This document shows, in pieces, positions 33,706-43,339 of a stretch of DNA of 64,000 bases (position 1 is its first letter; every line of letters begins with the position of its first letter). The DNA is from Imperialibacter roseus (GTDB lineage Bacteria > Bacteroidota > Bacteroidia > Cytophagales > Cyclobacteriaceae). Made by a program: the position numbers and the translations under genes. The stretch lies in the NCBI RefSeq assembly GCF_032999765.1, contig NZ_CP136051.1:6404501-6468500 (forward strand). The letters run 5' to 3'. A model generated the notes under the pieces. The model worked only from the letters and a program-made list of their open reading frames with translations, did no database searches and was not told the DNA's origin.

Positions 33706-36519
33706 ATGCCTAAAGACCCCAGTATCAAATCAATTCTCATCATTGGAAGCGGCCCTATTGTCATCGGACAAGCCTGTGAATTCGACTATGCCGGTTCACA
33801 AGCGTCAAGATCGCTTCGTGAAGAAGGAATAGAAGTAATACTGATAAATTCGAACCCAGCCACGATCATGACCGATAAGGTCACTGCTGATCACGTGTAC
33901 CTGTTGCCGCTGGAGAAGAAATACATCAAACAGATTCTTGAAAAGCACAAAATTGACGCCGTATTGCCCACGATGGGCGGACAGACAGCCCTTAACCTCG
34001 CTATCGACTGCGATAAAGCCGGGCTTTGGGAGAAATATGGTGTCAGGATCATAGGCGTGGACATTGCCGCCATCGAGACCACCGAAGACCGGGAGAAATT
34101 CCGGTTGAAAATGCACGAGTTGAATGTAAATGTATGTAAAGGGGCGACGGCTACGTCATTCCTTCAGGGAAAGGAAATAGCACAGGAAATAGGCTTCCCC
34201 TTGGTTATCCGCCCTTCTTACACACTTGGTGGAAGCGGTGGGGGGTTTGTTGAAAAGCCGGAAGAGTTTGATCAGGCACTGAACAACGGCCTACACGCTT
34301 CACCCATTCACGAAGTGCTGGTGGAGCAAAGTATCCTTGGCTGGAAAGAATACGAGGTGGAGTTACTGCGGGACAATATTGGGAACGTAATCATCATTTG
34401 CTCCATTGAGAATTTTGACCCCATGGGTGTGCATACTGGTGATTCGATCACTGTGGCACCGGCCATGACCTTGCCCGACACCATATACCAGCAAATGCGT
34501 GACCTGGCCATCAGGATGATGAATGGCATTGGTATGTTTGCCGGAGGATGCAACGTGCAGTTTGCAGTTAACCCCGAAGACGACATGATCGTGGGCATCG
34601 AGATCAACCCAAGGGTATCTCGTTCTTCGGCCCTTGCTTCAAAGGCTACCGGTTATCCGATTGCTAAAATAGCGGCTAAGCTAGCCATTGGCTATAACCT
34701 TGATGAACTCAAAAACCAAATTACGGGCAGCACTTCGGCATTTTTCGAGCCGGCGCTCGACTATGTAATCGTAAAAATTCCACGCTGGAACTTTGATAAG
34801 TTTAAGGGTGCCGACCGTCGCCTTGGCCTTCAGATGAAGTCGGTGGGCGAAGTAATGGGCATCGGCCGCAACTTTCAGGAAGCCCTTCAAAAGGCTTGCC
34901 AGTCGCTTGAAATAAAAAGAAACGGTTTGGGTGCCGATGGCAAGGAAGTCACTAATCAGGAGCAAATCCTGGAGAGCCTCCGCCATCCCAGCTGGAACAG
35001 GCTTTTCCATGTATATGATGCCATTAAGCTGGGCATTCCGCTGAAGACCATTCATAAGCTCAGCAAAATTGATATGTGGTTCCTCGACCAGATTGAGGAA
35101 CTCTTGAAACTGGAGAATGAGATCGAATCGTTTACAATAGAAACCATTCCAGCGGAAATTCTTCGGATAGCAAAAACCAAAGGTTACGCCGACAGGCAAA
35201 TCGCCCATCTTTTGGGCTGCCTGGAAAGCGAAGTGCACACCAAGCGTCATGCATTGGGAATAAAGCGGGTATATAAACTGGTCGACACTTGTGCTGCGGA
35301 GTTTGAAGCGAAAACGCCTTATTATTACAGCACTTTTGATGATGAGAACGAGTCGGTAAGAAGCGACAGGAAGAAAGTTGTCATTCTGGGATCAGGGCCC
35401 AACCGAATTGGTCAGGGAATTGAGTTTGATTACTCTTGCGTGCATGGTGTGCTGGCTGCTAAGGAATGCGGCTACGAAACCATCATGATCAATTGCAATC
35501 CAGAAACTGTTTCTACCGACTTTGATATTGCTGACAAGCTGTACTTTGAGCCGGTTTTCTGGGAGCATATCTACGACATCATTTTGCATGAGCAGCCTGA
35601 GGGCGTTATTGTGCAGCTGGGTGGGCAGACAGCACTTAAGCTGGCTGAAAAGCTTGAGAGATATGGCATCAAGATTATCGGAACCGACTATAAATCTCTT
35701 GACCTTGCCGAGGACAGAGGCAGCTTTTCTTCCCTTTTAAAAGATAACAATATCCCATATCCGCAGTTTGGCGTGATCGAAGATGCTGACCAGGCCATTG
35801 AATTGTCGAAGGAGCTTGGGTTTCCTCTACTGGTGCGACCCTCCTACGTTTTGGGAGGTCAGAGCATGAAAATTGTGATCAACGAGCAGGAGCTGGAGTC
35901 TCATGTAATCGATTTACTAAAGGATATTCCGGGTAACAAAGTGCTTCTCGATCACTTCCTCGATGGGGCTATTGAGGCTGAGGCGGACGCCATCTGCGAT
36001 GGTGAAGATGTATACATCATAGGAATCATGCAGCACATTGAGCCGGCGGGCATCCACTCAGGTGATTCCTATGCAGTGCTTCCTCCTTACAACCTGGGCG
36101 ACTTTATTATTCGCCAGATTGAGCAGCACACCAAAACCATCGCTTTGGCATTGAAAACTGTTGGTCTGATCAACATTCAGTTTGCAATAAAAGACGACCA
36201 GGTGTATATTATTGAGGCAAACCCGAGGGCATCACGTACTGTGCCTTTTATATGCAAGGCCTACGATGAGCCTTACGTAAACTATGCCACAAAGGTGATG
36301 TTGGGGGAGAAGAAAGTGAAGGATTTCAAATTCTCACCTAAAAAGCAAGGGTATGCGATCAAGGTTCCTGTGTTTTCATTCAACAAGTTTCCAAATGTGA
36401 ACAAGGAGCTTGGCCCTGAAATGAAGTCGACGGGTGAGGCCATTTATTTCATTGACGATCTGATGGATGACTACTTCTTAAAGATTTATTCAGAACGAAA
36501 TCTTTATTTGAGTCGTTAA
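33706..36519 (+). CDS. carB: Carbamoyl-phosphate synthase large subunit, without C-terminal regulatory domain
   Basis: Makes carbamoyl phosphate for pyrimidines and arginine. The 937-residue product holds both ATP-grasp halves: the first opens ILIIGSGPIVIGQACEFDYAG, the second VVILGSGPNRIGQGIEFDYS (about residue 558), each with ATP-binding RPSYTLGGSGGG or RPSYVLGGQSM. Escherichia CarB has 1073 residues; the last 130 residues (the MGS-like domain that binds UMP and ornithine) are missing, and the protein ends ERNLYLSR. carA is not adjacent. Confidence 0.97.
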   Translation: MPKDPSIKSILIIGSGPIVIGQACEFDYAGSQASRSLREEGIEVILINSNPATIMTDKVTADHVYLLPLEKKYIKQILEKHKIDAVLPTMGGQTALNLAIDCDKAGLWEKYGVRIIGVDIAAIETTEDREKFRLKMHELNVNVCKGATATSFLQGKEIAQEIGFPLVIRPSYTLGGSGGGFVEKPEEFDQALNNGLHASPIHEVLVEQSILGWKEYEVELLRDNIGNVIIICSIENFDPMGVHTGDSITVAPAMTLPDTIYQQMRDLAIRMMNGIGMFAGGCNVQFAVNPEDDMIVGIEINPRVSRSSALASKATGYPIAKIAAKLAIGYNLDELKNQITGSTSAFFEPALDYVIVKIPRWNFDKFKGADRRLGLQMKSVGEVMGIGRNFQEALQKACQSLEIKRNGLGADGKEVTNQEQILESLRHPSWNRLFHVYDAIKLGIPLKTIHKLSKIDMWFLDQIEELLKLENEIESFTIETIPAEILRIAKTKGYADRQIAHLLGCLESEVHTKRHALGIKRVYKLVDTCAAEFEAKTPYYYSTFDDENESVRSDRKKVVILGSGPNRIGQGIEFDYSCVHGVLAAKECGYETIMINCNPETVSTDFDIADKLYFEPVFWEHIYDIILHEQPEGVIVQLGGQTALKLAEKLERYGIKIIGTDYKSLDLAEDRGSFSSLLKDNNIPYPQFGVIEDADQAIELSKELGFPLLVRPSYVLGGQSMKIVINEQELESHVIDLLKDIPGNKVLLDHFLDGAIEAEADAICDGEDVYIIGIMQHIEPAGIHSGDSYAVLPPYNLGDFIIRQIEQHTKTIALALKTVGLINIQFAIKDDQVYIIEANPRASRTVPFICKAYDEPYVNYATKVMLGEKKVKDFKFSPKKQGYAIKVPVFSFNKFPNVNKELGPEMKSTGEAIYFIDDLMDDYFLKIYSERNLYLSR

Positions 36520-36546
36520 ACAGTAGGACTTAAAAATTTAAAGCAG

Positions 36547-36807
36547 ATGTTTAAATTCATTCTCATACTCCTCATATTCTTTTATGTCTTCTATAAAGTA
36601 GGCGGCTTCATCATGCGTGCACTTTATTTTGGTTCGGGCAGGCAGTACCAACAGCGGCAGCAGCAACAGTACAGGAGCAGAACGACCACCAACGCCCGCC
36701 ACGAGGAAATTAGGGTGGATTACATACCCGAAGACGAGGTGAAAAAAAGGAAATCTTCATCAGGAAAGAAAGGTGGAGAGTATGTTGACTATGAGGAAGT
36801 AAAATAA
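36547..36807 (+). CDS. DUF4834-family small membrane protein
   Basis: An 86-residue protein with an N-terminal membrane helix (FILILLIFFYVFYKVGGFI), a Gln/Arg-rich middle and the conserved-looking tail EEIRVDYIPEDEVKKR. This resembles DUF4834 proteins of Bacteroidota, of unknown function. It follows carB by 27 bases and precedes a terminator, so it is probably co-transcribed with carB. Confidence 0.78.
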   Translation: MFKFILILLIFFYVFYKVGGFIMRALYFGSGRQYQQRQQQQYRSRTTTNARHEEIRVDYIPEDEVKKRKSSSGKKGGEYVDYEEVK

Positions 36808-36836
36808 CCCACGAACAATATTTTGATTTTATAGTG

Positions 36837-36868
36837 AAAAGCGCTTCAATTGAGGCGCTTTTGTTTTT
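36837..36868 (+). terminator. Rho-independent terminator after the carB unit
   Basis: AAAAGCGC and GCGCTTTT arms (36837-36862) enclose an AT-rich inner stem or loop; TTGTTTTTTT follows. Confidence 0.8.
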
Positions 36869-36940
36869 TTGAGGGTGGAATAGGGCTTCGGCGGCGTAAC
36901 TGCTTGGAAATAGCATTATTTTTATGATAATTTAGCTTAT

Positions 36941-38665
36941 ATGAATAATAAGATACTCTACTACCTGCTTGCAGCTTCATTTTTTGTTTTTGTCGCAGCA
37001 CCCTTAGTTGCCCAGGAACAGGAAGCTGAAGACCCTTTTGCTGACTATTCGTACCTGTGGGAGAACACAAAAAAGAAGAAAAAGAAAAAAGATAAGAAGG
37101 CTGGGAAGGTCGATCAGCCACAGGCAATCGTTGACACGCTTGTTGCCGAGCCGGCATCCCTAGCCGACACACTCACGCTGCCAACCCAACCACTTGACTC
37201 AATAACGCCTGTTACTACTTACCAGGCTGATACAATTCCAGCAACAGACAGCCTGCAGGCTCCCGTTGAGAAACAAATATTTGACAGTGAGCCGGAAGAA
37301 AAGATAAAGGAGCCGAAAGAAGAACGAGAAAAAAGAGACATAGCACCGGTTCCTGAAGATTTCAGGGCTGGGCCGCCCGACAGTGAATCCGGAGGTTCAT
37401 TTACCGGAGGCGTGACCTACACCAAGATTGGAGACGAGAATTTTGTGGGCTTGGTACTCGCTCCGGAATTCAAAATTTGGAAAATAGGCCTGGGCCTCAA
37501 TGTGCCTGTACTGTACGGGCTCGAGAGCCAGGCAATACGAACAGAGATTTTCAAAGGTGGTGTTGGTGCGGCAAGGTTGATCAGGTACATCAGGTACGGT
37601 TCACAAAAGAGAGACCCGGTTTATGTCCGTGTTGGTGAGCTAAACAATACCATGATCGGTTTTGGAGGGTTAATTAACAACTACACTAACACAACCAGCT
37701 ACGAAAAGCGGAAGCTTGGGCTTCACTACGACCTGAATTTTAAAGGTCTGTTTGGGCTTGAAGGGATGTACAGCGATTTTGACCCCGCCTCGCTCAATTT
37801 GCTGGCTGTGCGCCCTTATGTGCGTCCAATGGCATGGACGATTATACCGATTGTGAGGACGCTGGAGATTGGAGCCACTGTCATTAAGGACAAAGACCAG
37901 ACCAAGCGGCCAACCAGCGACAGCACTTTTGTGGTGAATCAATTTACCGCTGAAGGTGTGGGTGCTTTTGGCCTGGATGCAGGTATCAATTTGCTGAGGA
38001 TTCCTTTTATTCAGATTGACGCATTCTTCAACTATTCGAAACTAAACGCCGGAACCACTGCCCTAGCCGATTCGATAGCCACAATATATGCCGCACAGGG
38101 CGATACAAAAGAATTTACCGACGGACATGGAATCAGCGGTGGGATCAATTTTCGTTTCAATTTCATCGCCGACCTTCTCAGCACTGACATGAGAATTGAG
38201 CGTCTTACCTATACTGATAATTATTTGCCTCAGTTTTTTGACGCCTCCTATGAACTGAACAAGGATGCCCGGTTGCTTTCGCTAGCCAATGCTGGGAAAA
38301 TGAGTGGCATATATGGTAGCCTCACAGGGCACATATTGCAGAAAGTGCAACTTGGCGGCAGCATTTTGTTGCCCGACGACGTTTCCGAAACAGCACCTGC
38401 CGTGGTGAGGCTAAATGCTGATGTGGACAGGCTTGGCGACAAGGTGTCGATTCATGGAAGCTATGTGAAAGGCAATCTGTCCACCCTGAAAGACGCATTT
38501 AAGCTCGACGAAAGATCCCTGGCCAAGGTTCGCTTCATTTATCACCTCAATAGGTTCTTGGCGGCTGGCGTTGACTATTACTGGGCCTTTGCACCAACTG
38601 CTGACGGCTCCTACAAGGCTACCCAGTATATCTCGCCCTATTTTGGGGTGAGCATTAAGTTTTAG
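36941..38665 (+). CDS. Predicted outer-membrane beta-barrel protein with charged N-terminal linker
   Basis: I do not recognise a named family. The 574-residue product has a signal peptide (cleavage after about residue 24, VAQEQEAED), a Lys-rich tract, then a 90-residue Thr/Pro/Glu-rich linker. From about residue 140 it is a long series of alternating hydrophobic strands with many Tyr and Gly, ending ISPYFGVSIKF, with a terminal Phe typical of outer-membrane barrels. Context (between carB and accD transcripts) does not hint at a function. A patatin-type or porin role is not supported by any motif I see. Confidence 0.72.
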   Translation: MNNKILYYLLAASFFVFVAAPLVAQEQEAEDPFADYSYLWENTKKKKKKKDKKAGKVDQPQAIVDTLVAEPASLADTLTLPTQPLDSITPVTTYQADTIPATDSLQAPVEKQIFDSEPEEKIKEPKEEREKRDIAPVPEDFRAGPPDSESGGSFTGGVTYTKIGDENFVGLVLAPEFKIWKIGLGLNVPVLYGLESQAIRTEIFKGGVGAARLIRYIRYGSQKRDPVYVRVGELNNTMIGFGGLINNYTNTTSYEKRKLGLHYDLNFKGLFGLEGMYSDFDPASLNLLAVRPYVRPMAWTIIPIVRTLEIGATVIKDKDQTKRPTSDSTFVVNQFTAEGVGAFGLDAGINLLRIPFIQIDAFFNYSKLNAGTTALADSIATIYAAQGDTKEFTDGHGISGGINFRFNFIADLLSTDMRIERLTYTDNYLPQFFDASYELNKDARLLSLANAGKMSGIYGSLTGHILQKVQLGGSILLPDDVSETAPAVVRLNADVDRLGDKVSIHGSYVKGNLSTLKDAFKLDERSLAKVRFIYHLNRFLAAGVDYYWAFAPTADGSYKATQYISPYFGVSIKF

Positions 38666-38769
38666 GGGCTAAGGGGCAGTCGCAAATTTGCATCAGCAAT
38701 AGCAGGTTATCATTGTGGGCGGGAACTTAGCATCTGCTTAATTCGTCGTTACTTTTAAAGAATATCTAA

Positions 38770-38777
38770 TATCTTTG
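38770..38777 (+). promoter_or_regulatory. Candidate -7 element for accD
   Basis: TATCTTTG matches TAnnTTTG, 22 bases before the accD ATG. No clear -33 TTTG is seen. Confidence 0.5.
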
Positions 38778-38799
38778 CAGTCCAACAATTGGAAACAGT

Positions 38800-39642
38800 A
38801 TGGCGTGGTTTAAGAGACAGGACAAGGGAATATTAACACCGACAGACGAGAAGAGAGAGGCACCTGACGGACTATGGTACAAGACGCCAAGCGGTAATAT
38901 CATTCATATCAGGGAGCTGAAAAACAACGCTTACGTTTGCCCTGACGACGACTTTCACGTGCGTATTGGCTCAAAAGAGTATTTTGAAATACTTTTTGAT
39001 AACAATAAGTTTCAGGAGCTCGATGCCAACATGAAGTCGGCTGATCCGCTCAAGTTCACTGACTCGGCCCCTTACCCAAAGCGCATTGAGGCCTCCATTA
39101 AGAAGACTGGGTTGAATGATGCTGTAAGATCGGCAGTTGGCAAAATGAACGGCTCCGAAATAGTGATTGCCTGTATGGATTTCACCTTTATTGGCGGCTC
39201 AATGGGTTCAGTGGTCGGGGAGAAAATCGCCCGGGCAATTGATCACAGCCTTAAGCATAAGATTCCCTTTCTTATGATTTCTAAATCAGGTGGTGCCAGA
39301 ATGATGGAAGCAGGCTTTTCTCTGATGCAGATGGCAAAGACCTCAGCCAAACTTGCACTTTTGTCAGAAGCTAAAATACCCTATATATCATTATTGACAG
39401 ACCCGACCACCGGTGGGGTAACAGCGTCGTTTGCTATGTTGGGCGACTTCAATATAGCTGAGCCGGGTGCTTTGATCGGCTTTGCCGGCCCAAGGGTTAT
39501 CCGTGAAACCATTGGAAAAGACCTTCCCAAAGGCTTTCAAAGTGCTGAATTTGTGCTTGATCACGGTTTTCTGGACTTTATAGTCGACAGAAGGAATCTG
39601 AAGACAAAACTTACCAATCTGTTGAAGCTTCTCAATAATTAA
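38800..39642 (+). CDS. accD: Acetyl-CoA carboxylase carboxyltransferase subunit beta, zinc-ribbon cysteines lost
   Basis: Transfers carboxyl from biotin to acetyl-CoA for fatty-acid synthesis. The 280-residue product has the crotonase-fold core: [62 protein letters not shown] and GFAGPRVI. Escherichia AccD begins with a four-Cys zinc ribbon; here that region is [10 protein letters not shown] to [10 protein letters not shown] with a single Cys. I recall the same loss in other Bacteroidota AccD proteins, so it is likely lineage-typical. Confidence 0.96.
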   Translation: MAWFKRQDKGILTPTDEKREAPDGLWYKTPSGNIIHIRELKNNAYVCPDDDFHVRIGSKEYFEILFDNNKFQELDANMKSADPLKFTDSAPYPKRIEASIKKTGLNDAVRSAVGKMNGSEIVIACMDFTFIGGSMGSVVGEKIARAIDHSLKHKIPFLMISKSGGARMMEAGFSLMQMAKTSAKLALLSEAKIPYISLLTDPTTGGVTASFAMLGDFNIAEPGALIGFAGPRVIRETIGKDLPKGFQSAEFVLDHGFLDFIVDRRNLKTKLTNLLKLLNN

Positions 39643-39748
39643 TTTCTAAAAGCTGATAACTAAAACGGGCACAGAAGGTTAAACCATGGCACTTGCTAAT
39701 AATATTCAAATTTTCAGTGTTTGGTTAATGGAAAACCCGTGTTATAGA

Positions 39749-39756
39749 TATATTTG
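39749..39756 (+). promoter_or_regulatory. Candidate -7 element for nqrF
   Basis: TATATTTG matches TAnnTTTG, 37 bases before the nqrF ATG. A TTTG at 39720-39723 is somewhat far upstream (25 bases) for a standard -33. Confidence 0.5.
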
Positions 39757-39793
39757 TGTCTGTTAAGTAAGAACCAAAAATCTTTCATAGTCA

Positions 39794-41092
39794 ATGACAT
39801 CTATTGTTCTAACTTCTATTGTAGCCTTTACCGTCATCATTCTTTTGTTGGTGGTAATTCTTCTGGTGGCTCAGGCCAAGCTGGTTCAGCAAGGCGACGT
39901 AAAGATCATTGTTAACGGGGACGAGAAGAATCCCCTGATAGCGGCGGCTGGCACAAGCCTTCTGTCAACGTTGTCCGGTCAGAAAATATTTCTTCCATCC
40001 GCTTGTGGTGGAGGTGGCACTTGCGCCATGTGTAAGTGCAAAGTACTGGAAGGTGGAGGCGATGTCCTTCCTACAGAAGTTGGTCATTTGAGCAGAAGCG
40101 AGCAGAAAGAGCACGTTAGACTTGGATGCCAGGTGAAAGTGAAGCAAGACATGAGAATAGAGATACCCGAAGAAATCTTCGGTATCAAGAAATGGGAAGC
40201 GACTGTTGTTAGAAACTACAACGTGGCCTCATTTATTAAAGAATTTGTTGTTGAAATACCTGAAGATATGGACTACCAGGCCGGTGGTTATATTCAGATT
40301 GAGGTTCCCAAATGTACAGTTGATTTCAAGGACATGGATATTACTGCCCACCCTAAGGAGCATGATGATCCAATGAAATTTCAGAAGGAGTGGGACAAAT
40401 TTGGTCTTTGGGATTTGAAAATGGTTAACCCTGAACCAGCTGAAAGAGCTTACTCTATGGCGTCTTATCCTGCTGAGGGTAGAGAAATCATGCTAAACGT
40501 GAGGATCGCTACACCTCCATGGGACAGAGCAAATAATGGCTGGATGAAAGTTAATCCGGGCTTAGCTTCTTCGTACATCTTTTCAAGAAAGCCAGGCGAC
40601 AAGGTAACAATTTCAGGCCCTTACGGAGAGTTCTTCATTAACCCTTCTGACGCAGAAATGCTGTACGTGGGCGGAGGAGCTGGCATGGCGCCAATGAGAT
40701 CACATCTTTATCAGCTTTTCAAAACTTTGAAAACGGGCAGAACCGTTACTTTCTGGTATGGTGGCCGGTCGAAAAGAGAGCTATTTTACCTTGATCATTT
40801 TTATCAACTGGAAAAGGCCTTTTCTAACTTCAAATTCTTTGTAGTGCTTTCTGAGCCATTGCCAGAAGACAATTGGAAAGTGAAGAAGGATGTAAACGAC
40901 AAGGAGGGAGACGGATTCCTGGGCTTTGTACACCAGGCGGTAATAGACCAGTACCTTAGCAAGCACGAGTCTCCTGAAGAAATAGAGCTTTACTTCTGCG
41001 GACCTCCTATGATGAACTCAGCAGTTCAGAAAATGGGCGAGGATTTTGGTATCCCGGATGAAAATATTCGATTTGATGACTTCGGAGGATAA
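39794..41092 (+). CDS. nqrF: Na+-translocating NADH:quinone reductase subunit F
   Basis: Entry subunit of Na+-NQR: takes electrons from NADH by FAD and a 2Fe-2S centre. The 432-residue product has one N-terminal membrane helix ([19 protein letters not shown]), the ferredoxin cluster motif [14 protein letters not shown] with a fourth Cys in RLGCQV, the FAD motif RAYSMAS and the NADH-binding [12 protein letters not shown]. All known cofactor motifs are intact. The other subunits (nqrA-E) are not adjacent: accD is upstream and an arginase-fold gene downstream. Confidence 0.97.
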   Translation: MTSIVLTSIVAFTVIILLLVVILLVAQAKLVQQGDVKIIVNGDEKNPLIAAAGTSLLSTLSGQKIFLPSACGGGGTCAMCKCKVLEGGGDVLPTEVGHLSRSEQKEHVRLGCQVKVKQDMRIEIPEEIFGIKKWEATVVRNYNVASFIKEFVVEIPEDMDYQAGGYIQIEVPKCTVDFKDMDITAHPKEHDDPMKFQKEWDKFGLWDLKMVNPEPAERAYSMASYPAEGREIMLNVRIATPPWDRANNGWMKVNPGLASSYIFSRKPGDKVTISGPYGEFFINPSDAEMLYVGGGAGMAPMRSHLYQLFKTLKTGRTVTFWYGGRSKRELFYLDHFYQLEKAFSNFKFFVVLSEPLPEDNWKVKKDVNDKEGDGFLGFVHQAVIDQYLSKHESPEEIELYFCGPPMMNSAVQKMGEDFGIPDENIRFDDFGG

Positions 41093-41123
41093 TCTCTGAA
41101 TCAAGACACTGTAAAAGGGAAAA

Positions 41124-42326
41124 ATGAAAATTTTTCCCTTTTTTTATGATTCAATCTCAAGCGAGCAAATGGACTTCAAGCTTTTTTTCGACCCGGTTTC
41201 TTCAGATGTCACCAAAGCATTGCCGAAGTCTGCATTTCTAAAGAGCATCAGGATCTTCTCCAACAAGATGCCTGACCTGAAAAACACCGACATAGCAATT
41301 GTTGGAATCAAGGAGCACAGAGGCGAAAACAGTGGTGAAGGCATTGAACAATCGGCTGATGCAATTCGGAAAAAGCTTTATGGGCTGAGCAAAGGGCTTG
41401 GCAAAAACAACATCGTTGATCTGGGTAATTTGCGAAATGGGCCAACCGCTGAAGACACTGTTCTGAGACTGAAAGAGGTGGTGCAATCGCTGCTGGAAAA
41501 GGATATTCTGCCAATTATTATCGGAGGCTCGCACGATATCGACTATGGCCAGTACATGGCATATGAGGCTTTCGACAAGATGATTTCAGTGCTTGGCGTA
41601 GATAGTTCATTTGACCTGGAGGATGACAAAAAGGCTGCCGAGGCTGATCGTAGGCTGCATAGAATTCTTGTTCATCAGCCCAATTACCTTTTTAACTATA
41701 CTCATCTTGCTTTCCAAACCTATCTGGTTGACCAGCAGGCTTTGAACATTGTTGAGAAATTTTATTTCGAAGCAGTGAGGCTTGGTGTGTTGAGAGAGAG
41801 TATTGACGAAATGGAGCCGTCTATCCGGCAGGCTGATATGCTGAGCTTCGACATGTCGGCACTGAGCTCTATTTATGCACCAGGAGGGCAACATGCACAG
41901 GTTTTCGGCCTTACTGGTGAGGAGGCTTGCCAGGTTTGCTGGTATGCGGGCAACAGCGAGAAGCTAAGTTCGGCTGGCTTCTACGGTTACAATCCGCTGA
42001 AGGATGATGTGCGCAGCTCAACGGCCATGGTAACAGCCACGATGATCTGGTACTTTATAGAGGGATATTATCACAGGAAAGACGACAGACACTTTAGGGA
42101 GAAAGACTACACTAAGTACGTGGTGTCGATGAACAACCAGCCCTCAACCATCACTTTTTTTAAGAGCCAGTCGTCGGAAAAGTGGTGGATGGAAGTACCT
42201 TATCCTGGCGGGAAAGCCAAGTACAGCCGAAATAGCATTGTGCCATGCAGTTACAAAGACTATGAAACGGCTACCAAAGGTGAGATTCCGGAAAGGTGGA
42301 TGACCACCCATGCCAAGCTGAATTAA
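41124..42326 (+). CDS. Arginase-fold protein (Bacteroidota formimidoylglutamase-like), metal site degenerate
   Basis: The 400-residue product has the ureohydrolase fold: IAIVGIKEHRG near residue 57, PIIIGGSHDIDYG (residues 130-142) and a mid-protein SFDMSAL. True arginases bind two Mn with GGDHS, DxHxD and SxDxDxxDP. Here these read GGSHD, D160-S-S-F-D164 and D243-M-S, so several ligands are absent. The C-terminal part with SSEKWWMEVPYPGG and CSYKDYETATKGEIPERW is typical of a Bacteroidota-wide group often called formimidoylglutamase. Catalysis is doubtful. It follows nqrF by 31 bases. Confidence 0.85.
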   Translation: MKIFPFFYDSISSEQMDFKLFFDPVSSDVTKALPKSAFLKSIRIFSNKMPDLKNTDIAIVGIKEHRGENSGEGIEQSADAIRKKLYGLSKGLGKNNIVDLGNLRNGPTAEDTVLRLKEVVQSLLEKDILPIIIGGSHDIDYGQYMAYEAFDKMISVLGVDSSFDLEDDKKAAEADRRLHRILVHQPNYLFNYTHLAFQTYLVDQQALNIVEKFYFEAVRLGVLRESIDEMEPSIRQADMLSFDMSALSSIYAPGGQHAQVFGLTGEEACQVCWYAGNSEKLSSAGFYGYNPLKDDVRSSTAMVTATMIWYFIEGYYHRKDDRHFREKDYTKYVVSMNNQPSTITFFKSQSSEKWWMEVPYPGGKAKYSRNSIVPCSYKDYETATKGEIPERWMTTHAKLN

Positions 42327-42508
42327 CTTTCTGGCACCACTATCCACATAATAATATAGACAAGTATCCCTGGAAAAGCAGCGCTGAGTACAGATAGAAC
42401 AACATAGCCAAGACGAACCATGGTGGGATCCCACCCAAAGTAGTTGGCAATTCCTGCGCAAACACCGCCCAGCATTTTATCTCTTGATCTTGTTAGTCTT
42501 TGAGTCAT
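42323..42508 (-). CDS. PspC-domain protein (61 aa)
   Basis: A single PspC domain: RSRDKMLGGVCAGIANYFGWDPTMVRLGYV followed by a membrane helix (VLSVLSAAFPGILVYIIMWIVVP). PspC domains sense or stabilise envelope stress in enterobacteria; stand-alone copies have unknown function. The stop overlaps the convergent arginase-fold gene by 4 bases. Confidence 0.92.
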   Translation of the reverse strand: MTQRLTRSRDKMLGGVCAGIANYFGWDPTMVRLGYVVLSVLSAAFPGILVYIIMWIVVPES

Positions 42509-42543
42509 GTTAAATAAGGTTTATGGAATATAGGCGAAGGCAA

Positions 42544-42924
42544 TTATTTATCCAATTGATAAATGGTTGTATTATCGCTCGAAAACATAAGATCACATAC
42601 TTTCAGCAATCTACTGAGGTGCTCCTTTTCATAGACAGAAATTGACGTCAGATTGGCAGATAAAATAAGGTCAAGGTTCCTGTCATAAATAATCACTTCA
42701 GGCGTAGTTTCAACGTCAAGAAAATCCGAGCCCACAACTATGACGCTGTAGCTTACTGTCTTCGGATCAATAGCAAACTCACCCATTGCATTGGGCCGAG
42801 CGTGCAAAGTGAAGAAGCCTACGAGAAGGGCTACGGCTATCCCCAGAATGATAACAATGTTTTTAAAAGCAGGCAGAGAGACGACTTTGAATATGGCTCC
42901 CTTTATTTGAGTTTTCGACCGCAT
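42544..42924 (-). CDS. Membrane-anchored protein of unknown function (126 aa)
   Basis: I do not recognise a family. Starting at the ATG at 42924 (MRSKTQIKG), it has one membrane helix near the N-terminus (FKNIVIILGIAVALLVGFFTL) and an outer or periplasmic C-terminal domain with beta-rich pattern. The frame is open further upstream, but the added residues look like non-coding sequence. It lies 35 bases before the PspC gene and may be co-transcribed. Confidence 0.65.
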   Translation of the reverse strand: MRSKTQIKGAIFKVVSLPAFKNIVIILGIAVALLVGFFTLHARPNAMGEFAIDPKTVSYSVIVVGSDFLDVETTPEVIIYDRNLDLILSANLTSISVYEKEHLSRLLKVCDLMFSSDNTTIYQLDK

Positions 42925-43012
42925 GCCAAAAAGCTTGCAATTCGAATGCCAAACAATATAATTAATTGATAACCAGAATATTAAATAATAAATAAAAGAT
43001 AAGGGTTGTAAC

Positions 43013-43034
43013 AAAAACGGACACTTTTAGTCCG
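43013..43034 (-). terminator. Rho-independent terminator after the 43339 gene
   Basis: On the minus strand CGGAC, seven bases, GTCCG is followed by T5. It lies 45 bases after the stop of the small gene at 43079. Confidence 0.65.
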
Positions 43035-43078
43035 GCGATTGTTCACCTTTGTTCGGACTGCCTTTGCCTTTTTAGCAT

Positions 43079-43339
43079 TTACTTGTCGACAATAATCTTC
43101 TTTACCTTTTGAAATTCTGTAGAAGCATCGATCATTTTAGTCCAGTGGACTTTGGTTCCGCTTGCTTCTGACTGGTAGTAGAGCCCATCTTCTTCCTGGA
43201 TCAATATGCTTATGCCAAGATCATACCTCAGAGACTCCACTTTGTCGCCAACCGCAAGGGGCTGCTGCTCCAGATCAACCAGCTCAAGCTTTTTCTCTTT
43301 CCTGGGGGATTCATTTTTTCTTTTGAATATGCCAAACAT
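43079..43339 (-). CDS. Small hypothetical protein (86 aa)
   Basis: I do not recognise a family. From the ATG at 43339 (MFGIFKRKN) the product is soluble: a basic N-terminus rich in Lys and Arg, then alternating beta-type segments (VGDKVESLRYDLGISILIQ, YQSEASGTKVHWTKMIDA). It could be a small SH3-like domain protein by pattern (inference only). The 12 residues encoded upstream in the open frame are unlike a start. Confidence 0.65.
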   Translation of the reverse strand: MFGIFKRKNESPRKEKKLELVDLEQQPLAVGDKVESLRYDLGISILIQEEDGLYYQSEASGTKVHWTKMIDASTEFQKVKKIIVDK

